64,000 bases of DNA from Norana najaformis (taxonomy: Eukaryota; Annelida; Clitellata; Crassiclitellata; Hormogastridae), in contig OZ029914.1 in the NCBI GenBank assembly GCA_964023275.1, positions 31,875,351 through 31,939,350 on the forward strand. Direction: 5' to 3'. Below the pieces are notes generated by a model. That model had not been told where the DNA came from, made no database searches, and was given only the letters and a program-made list of their open reading frames with translations. Shown here in pieces: positions 23,601 to 38,600 of this stretch. How positions within the stretch are numbered: position 1 is the first letter of the stretch; each line of letters begins with the position of its first letter. Both the position numbers and the translations under genes were made by a program.

Positions 23601-26600
23601 GCTGTTTTGCCAAGCGCCTGAATCTAGCGCCATTTGGGTGAGTGCCTGGCAGTGCAGTTTGTCAGGGTCTGCACCTTATGGTGTTTTCTTTTGGTTGTTG
23701 TAGTTGGTGTGGAGCTACAAGCATAACCTGACAAAAGACTTCAGGTTCGATTCTGCAGCAACCGAGATCTGTGGATCATCTCTTACTCTGGTTAGGCTTA
23801 TGTCTTTTTTATTTGTAAACACTGGTTTTTGTGCCACAGCAGATTTGTTTATCAAAGGAGTTATAACTGTTTTTCAGCTGAACTTTGTATGATCTGGATG
23901 TAATATGGTTAGTTGTCTGTCTGTTTATCTTTCTATTTTTATGTGTTCATCTGTCTGTGTGCCTGTCTGTTTAAAAATTGACAAATCATTTGAGGTGTTC
24001 ATTTATAGTTGAACTACATGCTATGCATCAAAAGTCGTGAGTTTTAAAGGACATTGTGTAAGAAGCTGTGGCTATACAGTAATGTAAATGATGATGGAAT
24101 TGTTTCTAAACTAGTGACTTGGTCGTATTTTCTGGTCCAAAACAGTTTGCGTGAGCCGGTGAGCTGCTGAATGATTAACAGCATCCAGATTTTCTGTTGT
24201 ATTATGATGTTTGTTGGTGATGAGGATGATTACAAATCTAATTCTTAAAAACTGACAAAGAGTGGTAATGGAATGGAATTTGAGTATTTAAGGATTCAAA
24301 AAAATCTGGAGAGTTCCAGAACTCTAAGTTTATAGCAACTTACTGATATAGAGCTTTCCTGGCAAATTGGTTACACACTATGAAGCTTTTGGTGTGCATT
24401 TCTTTGATGAGATCACTTTGAGAAGGTGATCAGGTGATCGTCTGCTTGTGCATTTCTCGTTGTCAGATCAGTGAGTGCAGCGAGCTGCCGCAGGGCCGAG
24501 GCCTCGTGATTCCTTGTCTTATCGAGAACATTGATAACGTGACAAACAACAACTGCAAGGCTTTTCTCAGGCGAATGGAAAGCATTGTCTTCAGTGACTA
24601 TCGACTCATCTACAAGTTTGCTGACAAGTGCATGTCGGACATCAGCCACCTGCAGTGCGGCCGTCTGCCTTCGAATGAAGACAGTTCGGTTAGCATCTAC
24701 CTTTTGCTGCATATTACGCAGACAGCATGAACGCACACTTACACACATACAATAACATGGGTCACTGTACAAGTTTGCTGCGTTCATGGATATCATCTTT
24801 TGCTCATTGTCTCCTTTGTTTCAAATAAACCAGTCCTTGTGACTTGGCTTTTAAACTAAGATATGTATGTACATATGTGTGTATGTATGCTTGTAGGTAT
24901 GTATTTACTGTATGTATGTATGCATGTATGGATCTGCCTTTCAAGAATCTTTCAGAGGCACCAAATAATTGTGGAGTTTACGATTACAAATACTTGCATA
25001 GGCTGTTTCCCGTGCTTTAACCTTTTCGCTGCGGCTAGTGTTTATTACGTCACGCGTCATGTAAAATTTAAGAAAAAAAAATTTTATGGAACAACTAAAT
25101 GACGTTTGGAAAACACAAAAAACTATCAGTTATTCATGGTTATTCATAGTTCCTCATAGTTCCTCTTCCTCAAAGTTTTCTTCAGTATGATATCTCTTGA
25201 AACATCCATTTTCCAGGCACAGTCCAGGTTTTGTAGGACATCACTCGATTCTTCGTAATCCATGTCACTGTCGTCAGTATCCTGGGTAGTTGTCAATATA
25301 TCTCTAACCTGAGCAGCGGTAAATCTACGTCTCATTGTCGCCATACTTATAACTTTATTTATCAATATTTACTTTTATAAATGCTTGTATTTTATTTTCA
25401 GTTTCTAAAAATGTCACAAAAAACAACTTGGTTTTCAGCGATGACGTAGACGTAGTACCTATAACGTCAGATCAATGAATTCATAAAAAATATTTACGCC
25501 ATCTACCGCATAAAATGTTATTTTCATTTTTCATTTATTATTTTTCATCATTCCAATACGCGATGACATTGTATTCCAACACGCTGAGCAACATTTATAA
25601 CACAGGGGCGTGAACTGTAGTTATGACGAGACATACTCGTCATCCGCGTATGGGATTACAATTTTATGACGAGAGGTTCTCGTCATCCGCAGCGAAGAGG
25701 TTAAAAACTGGCCTATTTAAGTTTTTGCAGTCTTTGGCAATTTTGGTTTTGTTACGACTTCAAATGATTGCTGCATATTGCATCCAAGACTATACAATAT
25801 ATACGATATTATACCTGCTTGCTCATGGAATGAAACTTGAAACAGTTGCTTTTGGTGACATGTTACAGATTAACTACCAATAGCTGTAATTTACAGTAGC
25901 AATAGCACATACCGTAAAATCTCGGGTATAGTGTGCAGTTTTTTCCCGAAAAAAGTCTGCTGAAAGTCTGGGTGCGCATTATACATAGGAACAAAATACT
26001 TAGATGTTTAGGTAAACGCTGATCACGCTTAAAGACCGCTTTTGCACTAGCCAAAGGCAACAGACGAAGTTTACATCAGCCGAGATACCTTACATCTTAT
26101 TGGTTTAATTTATTTAACTTGCATTTGGTAGGCTAATTTTATAAAATATGATTTTAAAACATGTTTATAATTTAAATCAGAGTGCATAGCTGTGTTTGAG
26201 AAATAAATGAAAAGAAAGCCATGCTACTGGATGTTGTTTATTTTACTCCATAGATATAATTATATATACTAGAGCAGTCAGCCTTCACGTAAGTAAGTAC
26301 GATAATTATTACATGGGCACGCGGAACATCTCGTGCGCATTATACTTAGGTACTAAGATTTTTACATTAGGATAAATTTTGCAGCTTGGGGTGCGCATTA
26401 TGCACGAGTGCGCACAATGTCCGAGATAATACAGTAATACAATAGCACAATAATTGCTGTAACACATAATTATTTACGAAGTTTGTGGAAATTGCTTTTT
26501 GTAACATACTTAGCAGCAGTTCATGCATTTGATCTGCCCAATTGTCAGACTCATTTATTGTGCAGAAATATGACCCAGAGAAAGCTGAAGCTCAGAAGCT

Positions 26601-29600
26601 CTGCATTTATGACCCTATCACAGAAGCAGAGACTAAAGAGGGAAAGGAGAGCAGGAACTGAAGAGAAAGAGCAAGAGCAGTAATAAGAAGAAATGAAAAG
26701 ACAGGACAGGAAGAAGTTTATGTGAGGAGAAAAAGAACAAGCTGCATTTTGATCTACTATTTTCTTTTTAACCATTTCAGCTGAAATGTGTACATTTGAG
26801 ACTTGTCGGTACACATGTTAAACTGCCAAAGTTCTATCATAGTTTGTTAACAATGTATGTACATCTGTGACAGTATTTCTGGGGTTTGACCAGTCCAGTT
26901 TTTGTCACTCCTGTGGAGTGAAGTGATACTGGCATTATAAAAGTTGGTAGATTCAACCAGTTTCATATTCTGTTATTAATTTGTTTTCTAGTCACTCCAC
27001 AACCAGGGACGAACTTTAACCTGCCTGGCAGAGAATCTGGAAAACCTTCATAATGATTGTAAGCAGGAGCTACTCCGGGTGGCAGAGCTACAGGCTGATG
27101 ACTACCACAAGGACCGCCAGTTGTACTATGCCTGCCGTGAAGACAGAGAGAACTTCTGCCACAAGGTAAAGGCTGGTGAAGGACGGATCTACAAGTGCCT
27201 CTTCCGTCACAAGTTTGATCCACAAATGAGCAATGGTGTAAGAAAGCTTTCATCTCAGTCAATGTATTGTCTGTGGTTTATTATTTTGTGCTGGAAAGAG
27301 TTTTTGGTTTTTCTGAGTGTTAATCACCATTTATTTTGATGCTGGTAGATGTTGTTTCCGTTATGTTGACATCATATGTGTGTATAAATTCCTGGTGTCG
27401 GTTTTATTTGGAGTGATATTGCTAGTGTTTGCATATCTCTGATTAGTTTTCTGTGTGGTGTGTTACAGAGGTTTTAATGGATGAATGGTCTGTTCTTTAA
27501 TACAATAATAATACAATACAACTTATATTTATAACGCGCCTTAATAAAACAATGTCTTACTCAAAGGACGCATTACAACATAATAATTAGTTATAGTACT
27601 GAGAGAATAAATAAGTCTTAAGTTTTAATTTAAAAGTATCAATTGAAGAGCATCTTCGGATAAATTCAGGTAGAGAGTTCCATTCAGCTGGACTAGCTAC
27701 TTCAAACATTCTTTACCAAACTGTAGGTTTACTGTTCTGACTTCGAAGCCCCCTTTCGCCATTTAACCCTTAATGACATTTAATATCAAAAACTGGCTCA
27801 GAGAGTGCCTCTGATTGGTTCTCTTGGGGAGGTGCTATACAAATTTTTCATTACAATTACAAAATTGTACTACATTGTTTTACTGGCTGCCTTCTGGTTT
27901 CTGTTCTGATTACTTGCTTTTTCAATGAATATTGCATGATGAACCAGCATTTGAACTCTGCACCCAGTGGTGAAGTGTTACAACTTGACTACTGTTTCCT
28001 TGAAGCGACTGTCATTTGATACCTGGTGCATCATAATAATGGCACTGTAGAAGTCATTAGATTAGAAAAGATATCTGTTTTAATATATTGCTTCATTAAT
28101 ATTTAATGAAATGTCGTCTTTTTTTTAACCTGTTATTCAAGTATGCATTGTATTTCTTTTTGCACTGATCTGGTTCCTTCAGTGCTTGAAGATGCTGACC
28201 CTTCGTCAGCAGCTGCAGCAGGAGGACTACAAGGTGAACATGAAGCTGGCCAGGTCGTGTCAGAATGACATTCTTATCAACAAGTGTCTTCCGCAAATAG
28301 AGGAAGTAGCTGGCTTCAAAAATGCCCGCCTGTCAGCCATTCTGCTGTGCCTTGAGGGAGCCATGAAAGATGGTAAATGAATATTCTTCAAAATGCTTCT
28401 TCTGCTTCATTCTTCATCGCCAGTCAGTCATTATGTCAGTCAAAGTTTGGTCTTCAGAATTTGCTTTTCCCCTTTCCTGCATGCTCTTCGTGCTTCCTCA
28501 GTCATTTTGATCTTTCCACACTTCTGTCTTCATTGGAGTCATTTGTCTTAATTAGTTAACCCTTTGCCCACCAGATATATTTAGCAAATAATCTGACCCT
28601 GCCAGATACTTTTGGAGTTTTGATCCGTTTCACCTCTTATGGATAAAAACAATGTCTCTGCAACCACTGAAGATAAAATTAAAGTGTAAACATGAAATTT
28701 GTTTAGAAATGAATTTTGAATAAGCCTATGTTATTTAATTGTTTAGAGGTGTTTGTATTGTTTAGATATGACAAGTCTGAAAGCATGGTGGGGCTTATGT
28801 GTTTACAAACGGCCATTACATTATCTTTTTTAATTCTGCTGATATTTTAAGTAAATATATGTTACTAATATATTGTGCTCCTTCAGTTTGATTAGGTCAA
28901 AGTTAAAACTAGAGTTCAGGTGACTGTCTTTGTTATGAGTAGTTTGGTGTGTAAACCATAATTTTTGGATGTACCATTGCTTTCTTCACCACCCACTTCA
29001 CTATCTGGGTAGCATGCAAATCTCCAGCAGTCATTGATATTAATGGGAAGCAGTCGAACTTCACATGCAATTATGTTTTGGAGGAGCAAAACAAAGTGGA
29101 GAAATCCGTTTCTAGCACCGTTTTGTTTACATCTGGGCATCGCCATCTTAGTGCTTGGTTGCTGCGTGGCATCTCGATTATCTTCATTGACGATCTCGGC
29201 CAGTGATTCTTGTAAAGCTACAAAAATATATCATACGCTGACGAATCTATCTTGTCAGTGAGTGGAGCAACCCTTTTCAAAAAATATTTCAACCAGCCTT
29301 TATTGGAGGCTTGCAAAAACCTTAGTCTACGCAGCATAACAGTGTCCATCATTTGTTTCTGAAAGCGCTTTTATTAACGCTTAAAAATATTGTAGAAATT
29401 GTTATTATGAACACTTCTACTTACTGTTGCTCCTGGTACACGTAAAGCATCAATTCCTTAAAAATGAACTCTTCATCCAGCTCCAAATTACCGAAAGTCA
29501 TGCACCAAACTTAGTCTTCATTCATCATCAGTGTCCATAGCATGAACACAAAACGAAAAAATATATTTATCAATCTAGTTATCTGTGAAGTTATTTGCAT

Positions 29601-32600
29601 TGACTGTTCCCTATTATGCAGCATCTTTATTAGAGACACCTGTAACATTTGCACCATGTGTGGCTGCAGTCAGCAAATAGCTGTACAGAACGCTAGAAGT
29701 GTTCTTGTACAGCATCCTTTTTTGGCTACAGAATGGCGCTGTATGAATCATCATTATTATTATCACAATCTGCACCTCCAGTGAGTGCAGAAAGATACTT
29801 ATTGTTGCAAAATTGCACTTGTGGCAGTCAAAGGGTTAATCTAATTAGTTACGATGCTATAGGTCATGGTCTAATTGAGCATTCAGTTTTCAGGTATGTT
29901 GATGATTGATTGTGTCGCTGCATGTTTTAGGTCAAGTTGTGAATCCGGATTGTGTAGTTGAGCTGAAAGAAGTGCGCAGAAACCTGATGGAGGATTATCA
30001 GATCAGTCCAGTTCTCGTTAGAGACTGTTCCAAGGAGATACAGGGTAACTGCGGAGGGGGCCTTCATCGTGATGGAAAGACTATCCACTGCCTCATGGAT
30101 CTGGCAAGACCAAAGAAGAATCGGGACTCCAGATGGGAGATCCAGATTTCGGACAAGTGTGCGCGAGCGGTAGGTACTTGCTTGAAGCTCTATTTTATAT
30201 GTCTAGTGTCTCAGTGCTTCACTTATGCTGCTTAAAATGTCCTGTGGCATTGATGTTTAATGGCAAGAATGCTTGAATGCCATCCAGTGTGTTGTTGAAA
30301 ACCATAGCCATAGCTGAACGAATTCAGAATTTCATTTAAGTCATGATTTTTAGTTGACAGGACTATATATTAAAAAGGCATTTCATGTCTTCACGAAGCA
30401 CCCCAGTTTCTTCATTTTCATATTATGTGTGTTATTGATGACTAGTGTTAGAATTGTACTTCCTGTCAATAGCAAACTCTTTATAATATGTGCTGAAAGA
30501 AATAATGATCAATTAGTTTTTTTTATAATACTGGAAAAGCTGGAAGAGCTGTTGGAAGAGGCAGATGTTGGTGACAATTACGAGGTGGATCCTGCAATTC
30601 AAGAAGACTGTGAACCAGTTGTCAAAGTCCTGTGCAAAGATATCAGACCAGGAGAAGGAAGGTCAGATCTTCTAAATCGTCTCTCTGCATCCAACATAAT
30701 GCAGTGTGATGACAACTTTTATATGGAACCATCTGTAAACAAGAAACATTGTATTCATGTAAATTGAAACTCGTGTATCTATATCTTTCTTCAGTGTAAC
30801 TTTGACTGATTTTATACCACCTTTGTCTTTCAGTCGTCTCTTAAATATGCTTCAACAGGTTAGTGTCTCTTGATGAAGGGAGCAATGAAGGGTTTGTCTC
30901 ATATTACAGGGTTTGCTTAATCCATTAGGTGGTAATCAGTGGTAATTCTTCTGGCTCTCAAGAGTTTGTCTGGTGCTCTAATCTTTGTGTTTCCTAAAAT
31001 TGGGAAGGTTCAAGTCTAGCCATGCGGTTGGGAAAAAGAAGTCATCCAGCTGAGAAAATTATCATTTTGTTTGTATTTGCACCAATAGCTCTCCAAACTG
31101 GATTGGGCTTCAGACTAGCAAAGCATGTAAGAAATGTGCAGCTGCTTACTCACTTTTTCTTGCCAAGTATTGAGTCTTGAATGTATGTTTTTTATGTGTA
31201 GAGTTATGAACTGTCTGATTGAATCACTTGACAAACCCCACATGACAGAGATTTGCAAAGAACGTCTGATGGAAATTTACTTCTTCATAACACGTGACTT
31301 CAGGTACTCTAAATGAATGTGCTGATAAACCTCTGAAGATGAAATTAAATATAATTATTATTTTTGTTCTCGTTATTTGGAAAAAGCTGTTCTTATATGC
31401 TGAGCGTTGTGAAATTCAGTTGTGGTTCATCTTGTTGCCAAGTTGTTACTTGATGGCAAAAATTATATAGCCCCACCTGTAGACTTATGATTTATTGGCT
31501 ACAATATATAGTGAAAAAATCATCTGTCTTCATCTCTCTATTATTTGGTTATGCATTGGGATAACCAGAAGCCAAGGTAAAAAATATTTATTTTTTATTA
31601 TTTTGTTGTTATTGTGGTATTGATATATCTATATTATATCACAGAACTGATCATTTTTAGTTTGCCAATTTTCCATCAATCTGTACTTAATTTTGTTTCT
31701 GTATTTTCTACCTTTGTGGTGAATAGACGTATATATGTGTTAAAATCTGCAGTACAAGTGTTTTGACAGATAAATAAAATGTTGGTCGTTCTTGCTCACA
31801 GTTTAGGTTGTCTTGATACTGTGGTGACATAACTGATGTTACAGGAAATTTAATTGAACTTCTTGTGTTGGAATGCTGCTTGCATATGACCACTGGTGAC
31901 TTTTTATCTCAGCACTGTGTGCTTACTGGCATCCTTTTTGTTCTTATTGGCTTGAACACCATTTAAACTAGCATAGACAGCACCTTTGTGAAGTACTTAA
32001 AAGGTGATGTTTTAAGTGACTATATAACTGACTATCAGATCCTCAGTACTAGGAGTAGCTGATCTAAAATTTTAAACAGATTTTTAGCTTCTCTGTTGAT
32101 CGATTTTCTTAATGTTAGAAAAGGGTGCCAAAGGTTTCTGTTTGTTTGTAGGTTGGACACTCGCCTGTACAAACTTTGTCGTCAAGATGCCAAGAAGATC
32201 TGCCAGGCACCAGATGCCTGGTACTTGCCATCTGCAGGAAATGGTGATGCCTATAGGCCTCCGATGAAGCAGCTCGTCTTTGCCTGTCTCTTTCGACATC
32301 TTGTTCCAGTTTCTTCGAATCCCAGCTATGAGGTAAGATCAGAGTACTTTTGGTTTATGCAGTTATTAACCTTTTGCCCACCAAGGTGCAAACTTGTGAC
32401 TTTGGAAAACTTTCCATGCACACCACAGGCGCAGAATTGCGACATTATATGTGTGCTTACTAAAGCGGCTGGAAGTAATGGAACCAATGTTCAACTCATA
32501 TAAATAAGTTCAACATTATAATTAGTGATAAGTAAGCTACAATTTTCCGGTTGGTTATTTATACACAAATGGGGTGGCTGTGGAGATTTAATGCCGGAAA

Positions 32601-35600
32601 AGTTGACAGGCTGTTTCATTTTATTTTCAAGTTTTTACAACCGCAGTGGCCAATAAAGACAAAATTTGGCGTTTGTGTTTGGTATTGCATATATGATGAA
32701 ACATGTAGGCAACACCCATCAGTTGACTTGTCATGTCTAAAACATTCAAGCACAAACAAACAATTGTATGACATAGGTTTGTTCAAATTTATTTATAAAC
32801 AAATTTCATGTTTACACTATAACTATCTTCAATGGTTGCCCTTAAGAGGTGAAATGGAATCAAAACCCACAGATATTTGGCAGGGCCAGATAACTGGCTA
32901 AAATATGTGGTGGGCAAAGGGTTCAGATTATGACGTCATTCAAAGATGTTGGATTCTAGCCCTGGTTCGAGTTTGATTTCAGTGCCCATGCACATCTTCG
33001 GTCAATGATAAGTTAGTTTGTTGCAGGTGTATTCGAGAAATGAAAAGGATAAATCTAATGATTCAGAGTTTTTGCACTTCGTTTGACTGCATGCATAATG
33101 TTTGTTTCAGCCGATTTCCAGACCTTGTGGTTTCGAGGTGAAGCGAGTGATGAGGGAGCGTGCATTGAGCGTCGATCTTGATCCGCAGATTGCAGACGTG
33201 TGTCTCTATGATCTGGGAGAACACTGTTCGGATAAAACTCTAAAGTCAGAGGTACGTGTTTTCAATACATGTGTTAATATTAACAACTAAACATTTAAGA
33301 TGTTCACAATAGAAATATTGACTATGATTATTTCAAGTTTTTAAGTTTATGGGTAGATGGGCTACTATTGTCTTTGTATTTTGATGATGGGTGAATTGAC
33401 TGGAGATTATTTTGGCTGTAGGAGATGGAGTGCTTAGAAGACAACCTGGAATCACTGAGGCCTGATTGTAAGAAGGCCATCAGTGAGTATGCAGAAGTGG
33501 CAGATGTGGCGCCTGAGCTGAACGATATCTTCCAGCTTTCGTGTGCACCTTTCTGGGATAAGTACTGCACGGTAAGATGGTAGTTTGCTCCTGGAAATAG
33601 ACACGGTTGTGCCATTTTCCCATTTCTGGTCATCCTCAGACTGCATTTTACCTTGTCTTTTGTAATTGTAATTTGAAATTTATATAGCACCACTTCAGAA
33701 GAAACTCATTAGTGGTGCTGTTTGTGTCTTGTTCCTTATTCTCCATCTGAAGCCATAATGATGCCATTGTAAATCTGCAACACCTTTAAAGGTTTCTTAA
33801 AAGGCACTTGGTAATTACCTGTATACGTACAGTGCTTTTAAACTGAGTTGGTAATTACCTGAATATGTACAGTGCTTTTAAACTGAGTTGGTAATTACCT
33901 GAATATGTACAGTGCTTTTAAACTGAGTTGGTAATTACCTGAATATGTACAGTGCTTTTAAACTGAGTTGGTAATTACCTGAATATGTACAGTGCTTTTA
34001 AACTGAGTTGGTAATTACCTGAATATGTACAGTGCTTTTAAACTGAGTTGGTAATTACCTGAATATGTACAGTGCTTTTAAACTGAGTTGGTAATTACCT
34101 GAATATGTACAGTGCTTTTAAACTGAGTTGGTAATTACCTGAATATGTACAGTGCTTTTAAACTGAGTTGGTAATTACCTGAATATGTACAGTGCTTTTA
34201 AACTGAGTTGGTAATTACCTGAATATGTACAGTGCTTTTAAACTGAGTTGGTAATTACCTGAATATGTACAGTGCTTTTAAACTGAGTTGGTAATTACCT
34301 GAATATGTACAGTGCTTTTAAACTGAGTTGGTAATTACCTGAATATGTACAGTGCTTTTAAAGTGAGAAGGTGCTCTGCGAGCTCAGGCAGATTTAGATG
34401 GACAGGGACTATCCTCTCACACAGGATGGTGTAGTAATTGCTGTTGCTATGTTTTATGTTACAAGACTATTACATTACAGTAAATTACTTTGAGACTACG
34501 GTTTTTGCATGCAGTGATGAACTCTGTAGTGTCTTCCTGCAGCATAGTTACAAGACAGAAATTTTATTTCCTCTGTTGCTGTATTACTTTTCTGTTCTTA
34601 GTTCTGAGAGCTTAGAATTTTAGAATCTGATTGAAAATTGTAGTAAATAATGAATAATAAAGAAAAAGTATGCGTGATGAATGAATGCAGTTGTTGGTAG
34701 CATTGGTGTTTGAGTGGCTTATCAAATAAATAGGTGATTGATTTGGTTGTTCTCGTTGTGGTTCTGTTGGCTTTTACCCTCCTTTTGCATTATTTCCACA
34801 ATGATGCCTTGAAGTTTGAATCTAACTTCATTATTTCTTATGTTTTCCTGCTGAATAGCAAGCAATTCAGAACGACTATAAGAAGAAAAAAGCCGAGAGC
34901 AGCGAAGAAGACGAAAAGGAAGATGAGAATGACAGTGACGATGAGGAAAGGAGTGATGAGATCGGAGAGAACCTGATGGCCTGCCTCATTCGATACAAGT
35001 ATCATCCGTCTATGGACGAGAAGTGCAGAGCTGGCATTGAGCATCACCAGCTGGTCAGTTAATTCACACAAGCATATGCAGACATGCTTTTCCATTGATT
35101 TTTGGTTTCCTATCATTTTTGTTACTGAAAATAAAGAACCATAGGATTTTAATATGTGGGAGGTTGCGTGACGTGGCAGAGGCATAGTTTGTAGGACGCG
35201 GCAGGGGCGGAGGGTGCAGGATGAGGCAGGCTAGCAGCCAAGGGGTGTCGTGAACTTTATCAGTTTGGTATGGATGCCGGCTGCAAGCCTAGTACTGCTT
35301 TCACTATGTGTATTCTGCATTTGATAAATGTGATTTAATTTAATTTAAATCATTATCGGTCTTTACCGACTATATATAGCTACACTGAAAAATTTATAAA
35401 ATTTCCGCACATAAGGCACACCGTTAAATAAGACGCACCCCTAGAAGTTCTTGTAAAAATACCACATGTTATCATCTGGAAACAAGGTATTAATTAAATT
35501 TTGTCCGGCCAGCTGCAACATAAGAGATCAGATGGCTCATTATTTTATCTGTTAAGATGCAAGATGAAGTAGTCACTTTTTGTGGTTATCCTTATGAAAT

Positions 35601-38600
35601 GAGGCACTGATTGATGGCACCATGTTTTCATTATGATTTGTTGCAACTTTTGGTCTGGCAAACTGTTTTCCTTATTTTCACATGCTTATTTTCATATTTC
35701 ACATTTTCATATTTCATATTTTCACATTTTCATATTTCATATTTTCACATTTTCTTATTTTCACCCTACTTTAATGTGCATGCAATTTTTATAATATGAT
35801 TATTATGTATATATGCATAATGAGCTATGAAAAACTGCAGTAAGGCAGTACTGGTTTTCAGGGCTTTTGTTACCAAAGAAGTTTTGGAGTTTGTGAGGTG
35901 AGACGTGTGAAATAAGGGCTATCAGGCATGCATTTGACAACTTGGGTGACTGTGTTAGTAATTCTTGTTTCAAATTTTAGATAACATCAAAGGACTTTAC
36001 ACTCTCGCATCAGTTCTCAGAAGCCTGCAAGGAGGACATTGCCCATTACTGTAGTTCAGCAAAAGACAGTTCCAAAAAGTGGGCAGCTTTAATCTCATTA
36101 TTTGCTTTATTAAACGAGTTTTGATTTAAAACTCTTGTTTTAGCTTTAGAGTTACTGGTACTATACTGTCTCAGATTTATTCCACATATCAGATTAAGTT
36201 TTACCATCTTTGCTTGTGTGATAAGTGATTGAATAGAAAATTAAATAAAAAATTGAAATTCTCGTGAGCCTAGTTGTCTGGGAGCATCAAGTATTTATTA
36301 GTGTGTTTTAGTTGATCAAGGATTCATGTTTCTGTTATACGACTGTTTTGTAATAGTTTCTTGCTAAATTCAACTACCTGCACTTTTGAGGCTACTTAGA
36401 GTTTTGCAAAGTGGTTATTTTCTGTTTAAAGACATCTGTTATGTTTCTTGGATTTGGTGTGATGTAATTGTAATTGCTTCTGATTGTACTTTAGAATCTG
36501 AATTATGTTCTGCTGTTCATTTCCTATGTAGGTCGTATGTGGTGCAGTGCCTGAGTGAATACGTACGAAATGACACATTCAGTGATGCAAAGCAGCGCAT
36601 TTCCAGGTCATGCAGGAAGCAGCTGAAGTTTGAACTGCTTCAAAGGGTATCATATTTACTTCTTTCTCTGGGTGTCCTATTCTTTCTATTTCTAAATATA
36701 GACTGTGTAACATAAATTTCTAAATGTAAACTCCTTAGCACTTGGATTAGCCTGAAATTGCTTGTCTGAATATGGTATCAACTGTCAATTCTTAGTGGAA
36801 ATCCTTTGCTAGGCTCTTATGTGTGTGTGTATGTGTGTGCTTTTAAATGTGCTTGCTTGTGTGTGTGTGCTTGCATGTGTATACATCAAAGGCACTACGA
36901 GTATCTAGATAAATACATGCATACATACGTTTTGACTCCATATTTCATTTGGTTTTGTTGATTTATTCTTTAATTTAATGTCATGCTAAATCATTTCTGG
37001 AGTTCATTTGCTGGTGTTGGTACTTGAGGTGAAATAGTTCATTTATTCTGAATCTATAGAATTTTCTTAAATCAACGAGTAAGTAACTTGTTTTGTTTCT
37101 AATCTATGGTGTTTTTTCTTTTCCTTCTAGAGCAGCAGCATAAAGTTGGATCCAGATCTGGAAAGTGCTTGTAAATTAGATGTTGAAAAGAAATGTAAAG
37201 ACGTCCCTCCAGGAAGAGGAGCCGTATGTCTTAACTTCACAATTTGACTTTGGACAGAAACTGTAATGCAACTTGAATTTTATATAGCACCTCAGCTACC
37301 TCTGTAAGCCAAGCCATGCCTCTGTAAGCACTGTCAGTATGCAAATTCTTTGACTTGCTGTGAGTTAGTACTGATTCCTGTGTTTCTTGATTCATTTGAT
37401 TCATTTGTTGATGATATGTATTTTAATATTATTTTCTGTGGTCTGTTATCAGAGGTGATGAAATGGAGTGATGACATGAGGTTAGTTTACTCCAGTACCC
37501 AAAATAAGTGGAAAGCTGGGGAACATTCACTGTCGGTGTTGCAGTGTCTGTTTGAAACATGTCCTGAAAGACTACTGTTTTCTTAGCAAATTGTATATTC
37601 TGAGTTTTACCTGTAAGAAATTATACTTTTGAACGCAAACTGATGCGGAGTCAAATCAACAATTCCTCACCACTGCTTTTCGTATCTTTAGGTTATTCAG
37701 TGTCTTCGAAAACATCAGAACGATCTTTCAGAAAATTGTCACAAGATGATATTTAAAAGAGAGGTAAGTGGTGGATAAATGTTGTTAGAATGTTTTTAAA
37801 AAAACGTTTTGGAATCAATCACCATCATTGTGTTTTGAACGAGATTTTTGCAGTCATTTGGGCCATTTAATTTAAACAAGCTGTCCAGCTTTCTCAGGGT
37901 CTGCTGTTCTTTTCAGGCCGAAACTTGTGTAGCTTAGTTCATTTTGTTCGTATCACAGACTAGTCCCAAACTAAAATAATTTTGTAAGGATTGTTAGTGA
38001 CAAATTCCAGTTAGACATTTTCATATTTCACTTATGTTTCCTTTCTATTTTCTAGATTGTATTATGAAGGTATTTATCTTGCATTTGACAGAAAACAACT
38101 GAGGTAGTTGAACATTTTGTTGTTTTGTTTTAAAGCAAGAAGAAGCCGTACTTCCAATGACAGATTACATTCTCATGTCAAAGTGCAAGTCGATGATCAA
38201 GGTGAACATGACGTAATTAATCTTTTCTTAACTTATCACTTCCAGTATTCATTATTTTTATCTTGCATATATTTCAGCACCTTTGAAAAGTCCTTATAGG
38301 GCATTATATAAATATTCAGATAGATCCTTAAATTCTAAGTTTAGTTTCTTGAGGCAAGTAGTTTTCATGATTTCTGTCCTTTTAGTCCTAGTTTCTTTCA
38401 GTGCCACAGGTAATAGTCTATACAGTGCTTCTGAGACAATTTGAAAGCACATATTCTCTGTCTGAGGGAATATGTGGGTATTAATGGTGGCTGGCGGATG
38501 GTATGTTACTGAGTGGTGTTTTACACCTGCAAAAGCCCTTCAGCTGAAATCTTCTGCCCATTTGATTCTGAATTAAATTCTTTCATCATGCACAAGGGCA

